Assembly (NCBI GenBank): GCA_013176395.1
Contig: JABMLP010000017.1
Coordinates: forward strand, 868,001-932,000
DNA length: 64,000 bases
Direction: 5' to 3'
Source of the DNA: Venturia oleaginea
Taxonomy: Eukaryota > Ascomycota > Dothideomycetes > Venturiales > Venturiaceae
Below, one piece after another: positions 10,931 through 22,552 of this stretch. Every line of letters begins with the position of its first letter. The first letter of the stretch is position 1. A model generated the notes under the pieces. It was not told the origin of the DNA. It saw only the letters and a list, made by a program, of their open reading frames with translations, and searched no databases. Both the position numbers and the translations under genes were made by a program.

Positions 10931-12067
10931 GTTGAATGTCGGGTATGGCGAATGAATAAGTATATACAAGCGGTTGAGGCTCTCAGGATGTTCAGTAGCA
11001 GTGCAAAGCCGACTTGAAGAAGATGCGTGCCTCGGACTCGGAGGATTAGGCCACGCGTTGAGACTCGATAGAATTAGGATCCTGAAGCTGGTCCGGCATA
11101 TTCAACAAAAACATGATTACCTAGGAATGATTACAAACTCATGCTTGGAGATTTATCGTCATGCAGGGCGGCCTCTGGTTTTCCAATCTTAGCTCAAGTG
11201 GAGCTTCAGTGTTCCATGGATTGGATCATTCACAGATTTGGACAATACTACATGAATATATTTCTAGTGGGTAACGGCCATCCCTAGAGAAGACAGAGTC
11301 CTACGAAGATGCCGAAGAGAAAGTTCAAGCAGGCTATGGTAGCAACCAAAGAGACGAAGTGTATTCCATGAGTTGTAATCAAGTCCTGAGATATTCCTTA
11401 GTTCCTGCAAGATAATCACAAAGGTGACAGGCTGAAGACCTTGCCAGAGCACCAGGGAATAGAGCGACTCAACGAGCCTCGATTGGCAGTAGAGCAGTAC
11501 TGGCATATCCAATCTCATCCCTTTAACTCAAGGCAAAAGCAGTGTATGAGTGAAATGCATGTATGACCCTTCTGACACCGCCCACGCAATAAACTAATGC
11601 GCGGCCAGCTCTTATAGGTTCCGTATTTCGTCTCCGCATCTCTGAATCGCATGACAGCAATGAAAAAACCGATGCCAGAGACAAAACGTCAAAGGTGTGG
11701 CTGCGTGTCTGCTGTGTCTAATAAGAGTGCGTTGAGTTCGAGAACAGAAGAGTGCGACTGAGATTTCCTAGTGCTCTCGGCGCTCGGCAGAACTCTGCTC
11801 TAGCGTCGGAGCGGGATCAAAGTGGGTTCGTGAACTCAATGCTTGTTGCCTTTGCTCACGACTACGAGGCTGGGCTTTGATATACATCTTGTAGCTTGAT
11901 TTCGATACATCAAAGTCTCTGGCGGCGTCACAGTAGTTATTCCCAGAAAACCCCACGATTGATCTCATGTTAGGAGTGCTGCATCGATTCAGACCGACTC
12001 TTGGCGGTGGGATTTGACACTAGCATCCAACGCTGCGTCCTGGTACAAGATTTATACAACAAACATC
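10931..12067. promoter_or_regulatory. Divergent intergenic region ERG7/AP-1 mu
   Basis: About 1.1 kb between two divergent housekeeping genes. Short frames (11264-11518 and 11768-11968 minus) show no domain. Promoters of both genes are expected here; no specific site was identified. Confidence 0.35.
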
Positions 12068-13676
12068 ATGGCCTCCGCCCTCTTCTTCCTGGACCTCAAG
12101 GGCAAGACCCTCCTCGCCCGCAACTACAGAGGAGACATTCCTATGTCCTCTGTAGAAAGCTTCCCAGTCCTCCTCAGCGAAGCCGAAGAAGAATCGTCCG
12201 CCGTCCCACCATGCTTCTCCCACGAAGGCATCAACTATCTGTACATACGACATAACAACTTATACCTCCTCGCTCTTACGAAACGAAATACCAATGCCGC
12301 CGAAATACTCCTCTTCTTGCATAAAATCGTCGAGGTGTTTACGGAATACTTCAAGGAGTTGGAGGAGGAGAGTATAAGGGATAACTTTGTGGTCATCTAT
12401 GAGTTGTTGGACGAGATGATGGACTTTGGATACCCGCAGACAACAGAGTCTAAGATATTGCAAGAGTAAGTCTAAACTACATGTACAATCACTTCCCCAG
12501 CCATGGTCCCCAGACATTTGTGTATTATGCGATTGGCACAGGCCTGCTATTTGACAACATGGTCACAAGATTCTCGGCAATCTGAAGAAGGAGGTTGGCC
12601 AGAATTATCTGCGCACTAGCTGTCAAAAGGGGCATGGTCGTGAGGAAGATCCAGATGCTGACAGACACAATAGGTACATCACACAAGAATCCCACAAGCT
12701 CGAGATACAGGCTCGTCCTCCCATCGCCGTTACAAATGCCGTCAGTTGGAGAAGCGAGGGTATTCGATACCGCAAGAATGAGGTCTTCCTCGATGTTGTT
12801 GAGTCGCTCAATCTTCTGGTCAGCTCGTCAGGCAACGTGTTACGGTCCGAAATTCTAGGCGCCATCAAGATGAAGTGTTATCTCTCTGGAATGCCTGAAT
12901 TACGGCTGGGCTTGAACGATAAAGTCATGTTTGAGACCACAGGCAGAGCCACGCGTGGCAAAGCGATCGAGATGGAGGACGTCAAATTCCACCAATGTGT
13001 GCGATTGAGTAGATTCGAAAACGACAGGACAATCAGCTTCATACCGCCGGATGGAGAGTTTGAGCTCATGAGTTATCGCCTGAATACGCAAGTCAAGCCT
13101 TTGATCTGGGTGGAGTGCGTGGTGGAGAGCCATTCAGGCAGCAGGATAGAATACATGCTCAAGGTAGGGTGAATTCTCATCTCATTCAGCACACATTTTC
13201 TGATAAAATCCGCGTAGGCAAAAGCACAATTCAAGCGGCGCAGCACAGCCAATAACGTCAGTATCATCATACCCGTACCAGACGACGCAGACTCGCCTCG
13301 ATTCCGCACAAATATCGGCACAGTTCATTACGCCCCTGAAACCTCCTCTATCGTCTGGAAGATAAAGCAGTTCGGTGGTGGAAAGGAATTTCTCATGCGC
13401 GCAGAGCTTGGTCTCCCATCAGTACGAGGTGATGACGACAAAGGAGGTGGAATGATGGGTGGATTCGGTGGTTCCATGGGCGGTGTCGGAGCTGGCAAAG
13501 GAAAACGCCCAATACAGGTCAAATTCGAGATTCCCTACTTCACCACGAGTGGAATCCAGGTACGCTATCTCAAGATCATCGAGCCGAAGTTGCAATACCC
13601 TTCTCTGCCTTGGGTACGGTATATTACGCAATCCGGCGATATTGCGGTGAGGTTACCGGATGTTCATACGACCTAG
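12068..13676 (+). CDS. APM1: AP-1 clathrin adaptor complex mu subunit
   Basis: Three exons: 12068-12465, 12674-13163 and 13218-13676; introns 208 and 54 nt; product 448 residues, family-typical. The start at 12068 (MASALFFLDLKGKTLLARNY) matches the conserved mu N-terminus; upstream in-frame codons are not conserved. The longin-like domain covers about residues 1-140 and the mu homology domain about 165-445, with EVFLDVVESLNLLVS, SGMPELRLGLNDK and RFENDRTISFIPPDGEFELM. The mu subunit reads tyrosine-based sorting signals on cargo at the trans-Golgi network and endosomes. A Gly/Met-rich insert (GGGMMGGFGGSMGGVG) at about residues 375-395 lies in a surface loop. The first intron is four times the local norm, but the join restores the conserved ILQEYITQESHKLE. 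Confidence 0.95.
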
Positions 13677-14080
13677 GGTTGTTGGGATTGGAGAGGGAGG
13701 GCGCTCAAATTTCCATGACGGGATTTTGGGGTTTTGGTCCTGGGATTATCATAATAAATCTCGATGTCATGATTAGGATTAGTTTGTGTAGAAGAAATGA
13801 ATGACACTCAAACATCCCACCTAATCTGGATTCTTCTTGTGCTTGGACAGAAATTATTATGGGGTCCATCCTCTGTCATCTTCATCCAGTCTCACATTCT
13901 CCACGTCCATCTTCCAAGTCTGTATTTTTTCTGGATCTGTCCATCATAGCCGTATCATCATCTCGTCCCTTTCTTTCCTGACTTCTTATCCACGAAGGTA
14001 GCTTTTCTCTGTGCACTTTATCCGTTTCGAAGAGAAAGTGGTCGATGTCAATCGAAAAACGTTTCAGGAGATTTGATATA
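13677..14080. other. 3' region before the pogo-like element
   Basis: About 400 bases downstream of the AP-1 mu stop, likely 3' UTR and spacer. No gene seen. It ends at the TA target of the element that starts at 14081. Confidence 0.35.
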
Positions 14081-14766
14081 ACGTATTCGATCACCCAACC
14101 CGTCAGATCACCCAACCGGTCAAAATTTGCCAAGACCCCAACTACTCTTCTTATTCTACTATGTCTCAACAATGTAATGAGTTACTACTCCAACACGAAG
14201 GGAGAATTCAGCTTGCAATCCAAGCTTTGAATACCGCCCAACTCCGAAGCCAACGGGCTGCTGCGAGCGCCTTCAACGTTGAACAACAAACCCTCTTCGA
14301 TCGCGTCAGAGGAGTCCCATTTATCCTCGAAAGACCACCAAACGGTCGGAAACTTACCCTTACCGAAGAGCGAACGCTTGTCCGATATATCCTCGATCTC
14401 GATTCTCGAGGATTTGCGCCCCGGCTGTGTGAGGTGGCAGATATGTACTATAGAGTATGGGACTGCAGCAGCGCAGGTAGCTGCAGAGGCGTCTCTAGCG
14501 CCTCAGGGATCGAAGAAGGCTCGTGGTAGTGGTGATCAAGAAACAGCCCGACCAACTCAACGGCGCTGTGGGAACTACGGCGCGACTGGGCATAATGCGC
14601 GAACTTGTAAAAAAGATATCGAGATATCTTCTGAATCAGATAGCAGCACGACGGACTTAGAATCTATTGTTAATAGCGATGAAATTGAAGAGTCGTAATA
14701 TAAGATGGTCGTGCCAAGAAATTTTGACCGGTTGGGTGATCTGACGGGTTGGGTGATCGAATACGT
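14081..14766 (+). mobile_element. Non-autonomous pogo/Fot1-like element with 48-bp TIRs
   Basis: A 686-bp element flanked by TA at 14079-14080 and 14767-14768. The terminal inverted repeats begin ACGTATTCGATCACCCAACC and are identical over 48 bases; the right copy is the exact reverse complement of the left. Each repeat contains GATCACCCAACC twice, as direct sub-repeats that could serve as transposase binding sites. Inside is a shortened transposase gene. TA duplication, terminal repeats and coding content together place it in the pogo/Fot1 branch of Tc1/mariner. It needs a full-length relative elsewhere for movement. Confidence 0.92.
14161..14698 (+). pseudogene. Internally deleted pogo/Fot1 transposase
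   Basis: The first frame (from ATG 14161) gives an N-terminal helix-turn-helix of the psq/CENP-B kind: RIQLAIQALNTAQLRSQRAA, then a second DNA-binding unit with RKLTLTEERTLVRYILDLDS and GFAPRLCEVADM. At about 14450 the DDE catalytic domain is missing, and the sequence resumes in another frame with EYGTAAAQVAAEASL and a C-terminal CCHC-like knuckle (CGNYGATGHNARTCKKD), ending at 14698. Fot1-type transposases are usually over 500 residues, so roughly the central 60-70 percent is gone. It keeps the DNA-binding half without catalysis and could in principle bind its own terminal repeats. Confidence 0.85.
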
Positions 14767-15649
14767 TACTCGATCTTGTGTATAGCTTATTTTTAAATCA
14801 CTTTCCACTTTTCACTCACTTATACAAGTTATTGGAAATATCATATATTGAAATTAATAACTACGACATGTTCGCTTTCGAGAGGATGGTACGACTGTAT
14901 GATAAGATTCCACCCCTTCACAGAGTGTATTCTGGCCATTTGTCTATTTATATGTTCGAGTATTGTGCAGTGGACTGTGAGAATGATGTGGGGAGATGTT
15001 AATGCCCGTATTTTGGTTTATCATGTTTGAAGTGGAATATTGTTTTGTTTTCTTCGATGGGTTGACGTTGGGTTTTGGGTTGTGGAAGGGGTTGGATGAA
15101 TATAATGTTATATTATCTGCAGCACGAGCGGAGACGCTTCAGGAGGATAATCACTTTTCGATAACATGTTTTCCAATCTTCAATCGGCTGTGATGTGCTA
15201 TGTTTGTCGCAGTTTTGGAATTTGAGACTGGGATTTTTGAGATGGCGATGGTGAGGAGAGCATGCGGTATAGATGGAAATGATCTTTTGTTTGGGCGGGG
15301 AAGAAGAGTTGAGAAAGTTACTGTGGAGATTAAAATTGATGCAGACGGTGAATGAGTAACCTGGTCCAGTGAATTGGGGTAGGGTGGATGATTGTGGCTG
15401 AGGTAATGAAACGATCGGGCCTGTCACGGGATAGACTTTGATCGAATACTATGCTCTAGTGCTGATAGGGGGACAGAGCTCATCTCAGAAAAAGAGGGAT
15501 TGTTTACACCACTTTTCAATGGTGAGCGCGGTGTTGATGTATCCTTGGCGATTTCGTACAGGAAGTTTGCCAGGATTGCTTAACCATGAGTGCCCTGTGA
15601 AAACATAACATGACGAGTCAAGCTCTAATCAATCCAATACTGGATATCA
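14767..15649. other. Spacer without recognised gene
   Basis: About 880 bases, AT-rich near 14780-15060. Short frames lack domains. The right end is the 3' side of the gene that stops at 15650. Confidence 0.35.
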
Positions 15650-16703
15650 TCATCGATAGATGGCACCATAGTCCCCTCTCTCCATCTCCCTCAGATGTAC
15701 ATTGGTCGTATATGGTGGATAACTCCACACCCTGACAAGAATCCCTCGCTTTTCTTGCCCTGATTACTTGTCAGCGAGTCGCATTACGATGGAACAAGAG
15801 CAAAAGCTTACATCCTTGATGACGAGGTCGGTTGTGTGTTTTCCATCCTCCGTCCGCCCCGTGTACATGGCGGATACAGTGCTTCACTGCTCTATCCACA
15901 AAGCTTGCGTGAACCGAGAACGCGACAAGTCCTATCAAGATAGCCAAGTCACCATTGAGTGCTCCATATTTCGGCTCGCGGGTGTGTCGGTGGTGCTCAG
16001 CATGGTGAGAGTCGGGGAGGAGTTCTTGTACCCAAGCTTGATCTGGCCGTTGGGTGTTGAGGCGATGCCATTGAGCGTCAATCATTGCTTCGGAAGTGAA
16101 GCCTGAACATAACCAGGTGAGCAACATTCTCCTTACAGCCTCGTGCTATAGTCATCTTGGCTAGTCAGGGGGACTACCGGGCGGTCATGACTCGAGACAG
16201 CGAGGCAAAATAGTCAACGTACCTTCTCCTCTCCAATGAAAAGACAGGACAGACCAGTCGGTCGTAGTCGGATCTGGCACCTCTGGTTCGTCCGCCTCGG
16301 CGTCCTCATCTTCCTCGTCGTCAGAGTCCACCACTCTCTCCCTTTGATGGCCATTGCCAACTTGATTATCAGTAGCGTCGTAGGGGACGATAAAAAAGTG
16401 CCCGGCACTATGATACATCGATATCTCCTTGTAAAGTACCGCCTCCTCGGGAAAGTCACCAGGCCAATCTTTGGCTATGTTGCCGTTGAAGCAGAATATT
16501 TTCCTGGTAGTGTGGCCCTCTTTGATCTGGCTACCGAATAATGTTCGAGGAGGGAGCCAGAATCCATGTTGGGAGAGCCTGGGACGGGTGCCTGGTTTTT
16601 CTTCTATCTGGCTGATCTGGAACAGGAAAGCTGGCTATTGTAATAGTCAGATAAACCATCTTTTAATGTGATCCAGAGCAGCACTTACTGTTAATGCCGA
16701 CAT
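15650..16703 (-). CDS. Uncharacterised protein, four exons
   Basis: Exons 16703-16689, 16634-16223, 16102-15812 and 15759-15650, joined by introns of 54, 120 and 52 nt with GTAAGT, GTACGT and GTAAGC donors and ATAG, TCAG and TCAG acceptors. The frame stays open across all joins and gives 275 residues. No family is recognised. Visible features: a five-residue first exon (MSALT), an aromatic-rich N-terminal half (HGFWLPPRTLFG, YHSAGHFFIVPYD), an acidic patch of about 20 residues (DSDDEEDEDAEADEPE) near residue 110, a His-rich segment (SHHAEHHRH) and a Tyr-containing C-terminal tail. No signal peptide or membrane span is evident. Four frame-consistent joins argue for a real gene, but it has no independent support. 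Confidence 0.6.
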
Positions 16704-19602
16704 GATGAGAAAGTGGATTGAAACCCGTGGCTATCGAGAGTGATCGTAAGCGTCTATGGCTCGCTAATGAATATGCGTGGCATCTGAGATCGTTGTCCGC
16801 CATGGCATCGCTGCTTTTATTGAGACATTGGCGTTGCGGCTCTGTAATTCAGCGTGTACTGATATGGCCAATCGCTTACAGGTCTTGATCGCTCACAAGA
16901 CCTATGATGCTGCAGAGTAAACTCTTAGGAGCCATCCTTCGAGGCGACTGTTAACCTCATTGGAGAGTGTGCCCGCCAGGATGCCGCCATCAGCCGGCCC
17001 CACCCGTTGCGTACTTGTTGGTGAGAATGACCATACTGCCGTGGTAAGACCTGTTGCTGGATTCTCTAAATGCCACATTCTGCAGCTGTAGCCATTATGT
17101 GTATTGATGAAAAGGGACATCTCGAGATTGACAGAGAAGAGTCGTGCTGTCTGGTGGCAGGCAATGGATACATTCGGCAAGCACATTGGATATGCGTATA
17201 GTGTCATCCTGCTCATGTTGGGGTCTGCAGCTAAAGCTGGCTGGGTTGTTTGCTTGCGCCGCCATAGGTTGGTGAAGAGTTGGGCTAAGTTAGACGCTTT
17301 GCCTAGTACAAACTCGGCAGTCAGAACAGCGGTGGGCGAGAAACATACACAGTCTGAGGAGTCTATTCTTTAGCGTCTGGGAACATTTGGAAGCTAGTGC
17401 TTGGAATTGCAACACATCTGTCGGGTAGATTAAGGTTACGCGGACCGATCCATCCATCCCATGTCTTAGTTGGGCGAGGAGTTAGAAGACGTAAGACTGG
17501 GCTGGATGGTTGACGAGTTGGCAGCCTATAAAGCGAAGGTCGCTGTGAGCTGCACTCGATCTCGATCGCTGTACTCAATGCTAGTAGAACTCAAAGAGTT
17601 TGATCGATACCCAAATTACCCATACACAGTGGACGTTAGTAGCTAAATCGATACACAGGTTAGCAACTACTGGACAAAGACGATGAGAGAATGACTTACA
17701 CTAGAGCAATGCCATTTTGAGGCCAGAGGAGTCCGGACAGCGGAGTTGTGCACAAGTACTTGTAAGTCACCACGTTGCAGCTCAACCGCAGCGACTGATT
17801 GTAGTGACTGACGACCTTCAGCCAAAGTCTGTGTGGCACAACAGTTCGGTCTCGTGCTATTTATTATATGCTCGTCCCTTCGACTTAGACCTCCTCACCG
17901 GTGTCACTCGGATGCCCTACAGCCAGGCATACAATATCAGCAGTGCCATAGGCACACGGGAGATTTGATCCGACACATCACAGACCTTAGGCTCGATGCC
18001 CAATAGGCGGTGAAGCCGGCCATGAAGCCGCACAAAGCTCTTGGACTCGTTCAACATGCTATCACTACTTCAATCTGTAAATCCTGCAGGGCGCAAGCAG
18101 TGCATAGTCCCAGGCCAGCATTGCACCGTAGCCCTGGGTCCAGTCCAGGAAAGAACTCCGACGAGACCCTGCTCAGTACAATACCTCATCAGAGAACCAA
18201 GGGCAATCTGCGTTCGATTGGGCACCGCACCGTTCGAGTATCGGTCCGCTGGAGTTGGAATGACGCCTGAGAGACTACCCCTGCGAGCATGGAGTCAGTC
18301 AACCATACCGAATCTTGAAGATAAAGAGTTTCCTCCCGTATCTTCAATTACACGCACCATTCGCTCAAGTCAAGGCGGATCATTTCAACTGTCGTTAGCA
18401 CTCTCTACGGTTCATATCAACTTCTAGTGCACACATGCAGACTTGCTGCATAAAGATGCCCTGTCAAAAGGAGCATTCTGAGAACTCGTCAAGCCAAACC
18501 AGCTGCTCATTGCAATCTAACCCGATGAGCAGGTCTACCGGGCTTGCATGAGAAGCTCCACAAGTGAGATTTGCCACGCAATGATGCTTGTGAGTATTTC
18601 GCAATTGGTAGAATATCACCAAGTCGAATGCTGGCTAGCTTTCCGATGCTCACAATGGGTGGAAAAGTAGTCTCATTTACCTAATGGAACTCGATATCTG
18701 ACATCCTCTAGTGGTCTAACTGGCATAGGGGAGGCAATAGTTCAGGCAGGTGATGAAGAATCATGTAGGAACATGCCAATTGCCGCAGCCCGTAGGTGTT
18801 CCTAGACGACCAATTCCCCGACCTTGCCAGATTGGACGCGAACGACACCTTCGATGGAGCTAGCCCGGTAGGCGCCGTGGGATGACGGTACGGAGCGATA
18901 GCCCACCCATGCGGTCAGGGGAGCCACGTCTTATGTTAATCCCAAGACCTACCACATGGACATGGCTCTATCTGCACAGATATGTCAAGCCCTGGTCCAT
19001 ACTTTCGATCAGCTCTACTGCCAAGCAATGACAAAACAAGGCAAAGAAGGCCACCAGAGCTCGTGTCCTCGTCTTCTTCCAAGTTGAGGGAACCAGATTG
19101 AGTCTCGAAGTCTAACCCTATCCGTCATCTTGGCTTCCTCTTTCTCAAAAGACTCCACCAAATCCATATACAGCCCTCGCTATCTCCAGCGCCATGACTC
19201 CAGGCCACTCTTAGCGCGTAGCTGATGCCCCCACTGGTAGAGTATTGCATCAGATGGTTACAGCCTTCTTGTAAGCGTGTGTTCAGCAGGTCCAGGTGGA
19301 GGTGGGCGGCGGAATCTGCGGTGCTCTCGCGGGTTTGGAAACAGTAGTTCTTGAGGTATTAACCCTGTGCTGGCAGGTGGTGGCAGTCGGCTCCGACTTA
19401 TGGCTTGTGGTATCACAGCCTTCGAGACGAGGCTGTAGCATATGGCAGGGACGATGTCAGCGGAATGAGTGGGAGGGATCTCAGTGCGGATGTTTGGGCC
19501 TGATAGCTTGCTTAGTCAGAAAAATGAGACCCACTTAAAAATAAAAAAGTTAGCAGCAAACTCGAACAAAGAAGGGTAGAAAATTGATATCGGAACAAGA
19601 AA
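16704..19602. other. 2.9-kb gene-poor region
   Basis: Many short frames on both strands, none with a domain or consistent splice structure that I can defend. Base composition is balanced, not RIP-like. It may hold decayed genes or non-coding transcripts. The last 100 bases before 19603 (AAAAATAAAAAAG, GAACAAGAAA) are A-rich, as a NOB1 leader would be. Confidence 0.4.
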
Positions 19603-21177
19603 ATGTCGCCCACATCTGCAAACATGACTTCTGAAAAGCCAATCCACACCGTTGTTCTGGACGCGGCTCCCATCATTCGTGGTGAGCCTGGAATCTCCTC
19701 ATTGTTGCTGCAATGTGAAGAAATTGTTTCGACTCCAGAAGTAATCCGGGAAATACGAGACGAGGCCACAAGATCGCGTCTTCAGACCACCCTTATCCCA
19801 TTCCTTACACTAAGAAGTCCTAACCCGCACAGTGTGAAGGTCATTACAGATTTCGCCCGAAAGACTGGAGACTTGGCAGTTTTGAGCAGAGTCGATATTC
19901 ACCTGCTTGCTCTTTCTTACGAGGTTGAGTGCGAGAAGAATGGTGGAGATTGGAGACTTCGAAGTGTTCCGGGACAGAAGCGAACAAACGGACCTTCGCC
20001 TGCCAAAGTAGAGGCTGACGCTGCAGCAAAGAAAGAGGCCGCCGAGAAGGAAGGCGAGGGCGCAGACGGAGTGGACTCAATACCCGAGGTCGTGATTGCA
20101 GAAGGAGGTCCCATTGCTGCTATAGTGACTTCATCAGAGTCTGTTCTCCCAGACCAACCTGTAGAGGTAGATTCGGAGATCACAGAAGAGCTTCCAATAG
20201 AAGCACTGCAAGTCACGGAACATGCACCATCAAGCGTCGACCCGGACCCGGTGACGGTAACAGCAGCAATAGCTTCAGATGCAGCAATTCCAGAGACGCC
20301 ATCCACAACTCTAGAGGCCTCTTTTTCAGAGACGACACATTCAGAAATACCAACGTCAACGCCCTCAAACCCGACGACAGCAACTTCAAAAACTGCTGAG
20401 TCTCAAGTTTCAAAGACAGAAGAGTCACTATTAGAGCCAGTGCAAGACACAGCATCAATACCGGACCACGCCACATCCTCAACCGAACAGCTCTCCCAAC
20501 AACTCGACTCGACTCCTCTCACCGACAACGCCCCCTCCGACTCAGACTCAGAAGACGGCTGGATAACGCCCTCCAATCTCAAAAAGAAACAACAAGAAGA
20601 CACCCGCAACGTCAATGCGACCAACACTGCTCCAGCGAAAATGCAAGTGGCGACCATAACAGGCGATTATGCAATGCAAAACGTTCTCCTCCAGATGAAT
20701 TTGAATCTTCTCTCGCCAACCCTCGACCGAATCCGCAATATCCGGACCTTCGTTTTGAGGTGTCACGCTTGCTTCAACATCGTCAAAGATACTAGCAAGC
20801 AGTTTTGTCCACGGTGTGGCAAAGATACTCTCACGCGGGTATCATGCACGACGGATGCAAATGGGGAGTTCAAATTGCACTTGAAGAAGAACATGCAATG
20901 GAACCATCGTGGCGATCGATTCAGCATTCCGAAACCTGTCGCTGGAGCTTCAAATGGGAAGGTCGTTGGTGGTGGAAAGAATGGATGGGGAAATGGTCTT
21001 ATTTTTGCCGAAGATCAGAAAGAGTTTGTTCGGGGCAATGAGGAAGGGAAGAGATTGAAGCAGAGTGATCTGATGGATGAAGACTACCTCCCTGGGATTC
21101 TGACTGGAGATCGGAGAGCGGGGACTGGAAAGATGAAGGTCGGTGCTGGGAGGAATGTGAATTCGAGGAAGAGATGA
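19603..21177 (+). CDS. NOB1: 20S pre-rRNA D-site endonuclease NOB1
   Basis: Single exon, 524 residues. The N-terminal PIN domain (about residues 10-125) has the acidic active-site residues in VLDAAPIIRGE, the EVIREIRDEA helix and TGDLAVLSRVDIHLLALSYE. A long acidic/Ser-Thr-rich linker (about 135-320) follows. The C-terminal part has NVLLQMNLNLLSP and a zinc ribbon CHAC...CPRCG near residues 388-408, then the conserved MQWNHRGDRFSIPKP. NOB1 cleaves the 3' end of 18S rRNA within late pre-40S particles in the cytoplasm. The linker is longer than in yeast and of low complexity. The start choice rests on the first ATG before the PIN domain; an in-frame ATG seven codons later is an alternative. Confidence 0.95.
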   Translation: MSPTSANMTSEKPIHTVVLDAAPIIRGEPGISSLLLQCEEIVSTPEVIREIRDEATRSRLQTTLIPFLTLRSPNPHSVKVITDFARKTGDLAVLSRVDIHLLALSYEVECEKNGGDWRLRSVPGQKRTNGPSPAKVEADAAAKKEAAEKEGEGADGVDSIPEVVIAEGGPIAAIVTSSESVLPDQPVEVDSEITEELPIEALQVTEHAPSSVDPDPVTVTAAIASDAAIPETPSTTLEASFSETTHSEIPTSTPSNPTTATSKTAESQVSKTEESLLEPVQDTASIPDHATSSTEQLSQQLDSTPLTDNAPSDSDSEDGWITPSNLKKKQQEDTRNVNATNTAPAKMQVATITGDYAMQNVLLQMNLNLLSPTLDRIRNIRTFVLRCHACFNIVKDTSKQFCPRCGKDTLTRVSCTTDANGEFKLHLKKNMQWNHRGDRFSIPKPVAGASNGKVVGGGKNGWGNGLIFAEDQKEFVRGNEEGKRLKQSDLMDEDYLPGILTGDRRAGTGKMKVGAGRNVNSRKR

Positions 21178-21849
21178 TTAGGCTGGATGGCGAAACTGGG
21201 CTGTCCAGACTGCTATGAGGACTACGAACGATGATTACTTGGGAATGAAGAGTTTTTCAAGTTCTTCATACACATACATCTACTGGGAGATTTATTGGAG
21301 GAAAAATTGGTCGTCCGGGTTGCTTATGAGGACTATGAATGATGATTTCATTGGGGAATATCGAGTTTCTCAAGTTCTTTACATACATCTACTGTTGCTA
21401 AAATGTATCGTTCACCACATGTTCTCGGCGGGTCTCCTTCCCTCTTTCATCGCCATCGGCAGATCCTTGGAAGTATACAATCGGATCAAGCTGCTTGCTG
21501 CGGCCCATCGAGGTTTGGATATTTCTTGCGTACAAAAACGTGGGTTAATACGGCTATAAGTGCAAAATTTGCGTTGACTGCATATCATTCAGTAATCGAA
21601 TTTGCAACTGATTTTTCCATATCGGTATCTTTGACACAATCCTCAGGCTTCAACCCACATCCAGCACAACATGAAAAGTATTTCCCAAACTCCTCAGCAC
21701 ATCCTATGCTGATATCCATCAAACGCCCTTGCCCGCCCATCCATAACTAAACGCTCCAGCACTCCATTATTGTTTCGCGGCTGTTTTGTCTTCTGCGCGA
21801 GGTGTATTAGAGTATATTTTTTGTATGTATGTATATATGAAATGAGGAT
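21178..21849. other. Convergent 3' region NOB1/NOP10
   Basis: About 670 bases between convergent stops. It contains two imperfect copies of an approximately 90-bp block (ATGAGGACTAC/TATGAATGATGATT... at 21210-21290 and 21325-21400). No gene seen. Confidence 0.4.
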
Positions 21850-22295
21850 TTAATGCTTCGACTTCTTCGGCTCGACTTTGACCTTGACTTTCTTCTCGAT
21901 CTCGACAATCTCGGACTTTGTCTTTGGCTCTGTCTTTGGCTGTCTTTGTCTCGGGTGTTGCCTCGATCTGCTTGATGGGGTTTGCCGAGAAGTGGGTGGA
22001 TTTTAACATACTCTGCTGGGTGAGGAGGAGTCCGTAGCGTTTCTTGAGGGTGACGCGGTGCCTAGAGAATATGAGCTTCCTGGTCCATGAATTCTTCGTA
22101 GGTGTGATTCGAGAAGGCTTGTGTGCGCCAGAGTTGTGGGGGACCTTGAAAGGACGGGGAGAGGTCGGACCTTGAGTACTTGTCGTCCGGGGAGAAGCGA
22201 GCTGGGTGGGCAGATTTCGAGACCTCGCCGTCAAGAACCTTCTTGAGGGTGTAGCGACGCTTGCCGTTCGTGTCGAGGGTGTACATGAGATGCAT
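21850..22295 (-). CDS. NOP10: H/ACA snoRNP subunit NOP10
   Basis: Exon 1 (22295-22171) encodes [19 protein letters not shown] and [14 protein letters not shown]. After a 109-nt intron (GTCCGA...CTAG) exon 2 (22061-22012) gives [17 protein letters not shown], the full conserved core. NOP10 is a small subunit of box H/ACA RNPs, which guide pseudouridylation of rRNA and snRNA and help rRNA processing in the nucleolus. A GTATGT donor right after the core and an acceptor at 21930 would add a charged tail ending KKSKH* (84 residues; exon 3 21929-21850). Without that intron the frame runs to 21767 with an unlikely tail. The core is certain; the C-terminus is not. A GTGAGT...TTCACAG pair just upstream suggests a 5' UTR intron. 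Confidence 0.9.
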
Positions 22296-22552
22296 GCTGT
22301 GAATTATCAGTCCCACTTCTTCGGTGATCAAATAAACTCACTTTGCGACTAAGATACAGGCGAAGAATTTATAAGTAGTGGTTTGCGGTGGTGTTGAGCT
22401 GTTGCGACGAAGTTCGTGAATGTAGAAATTTTGTTTTACCCAATCAAGGTCCGGAGGAGATCAAGGCCCCTGCAACTTGAAGGACAGCTTTCCAGACCTC
22501 AACTCTCAAGACACAACCTCACAGCAATCTGGACAACACAGCACACATCAAA

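Noticed and set aside
17363..18427. Several short frames in the 16.7-19.6 kb stretch
   Set aside because: None shows a domain, and I could not connect any of them with good splice sites.
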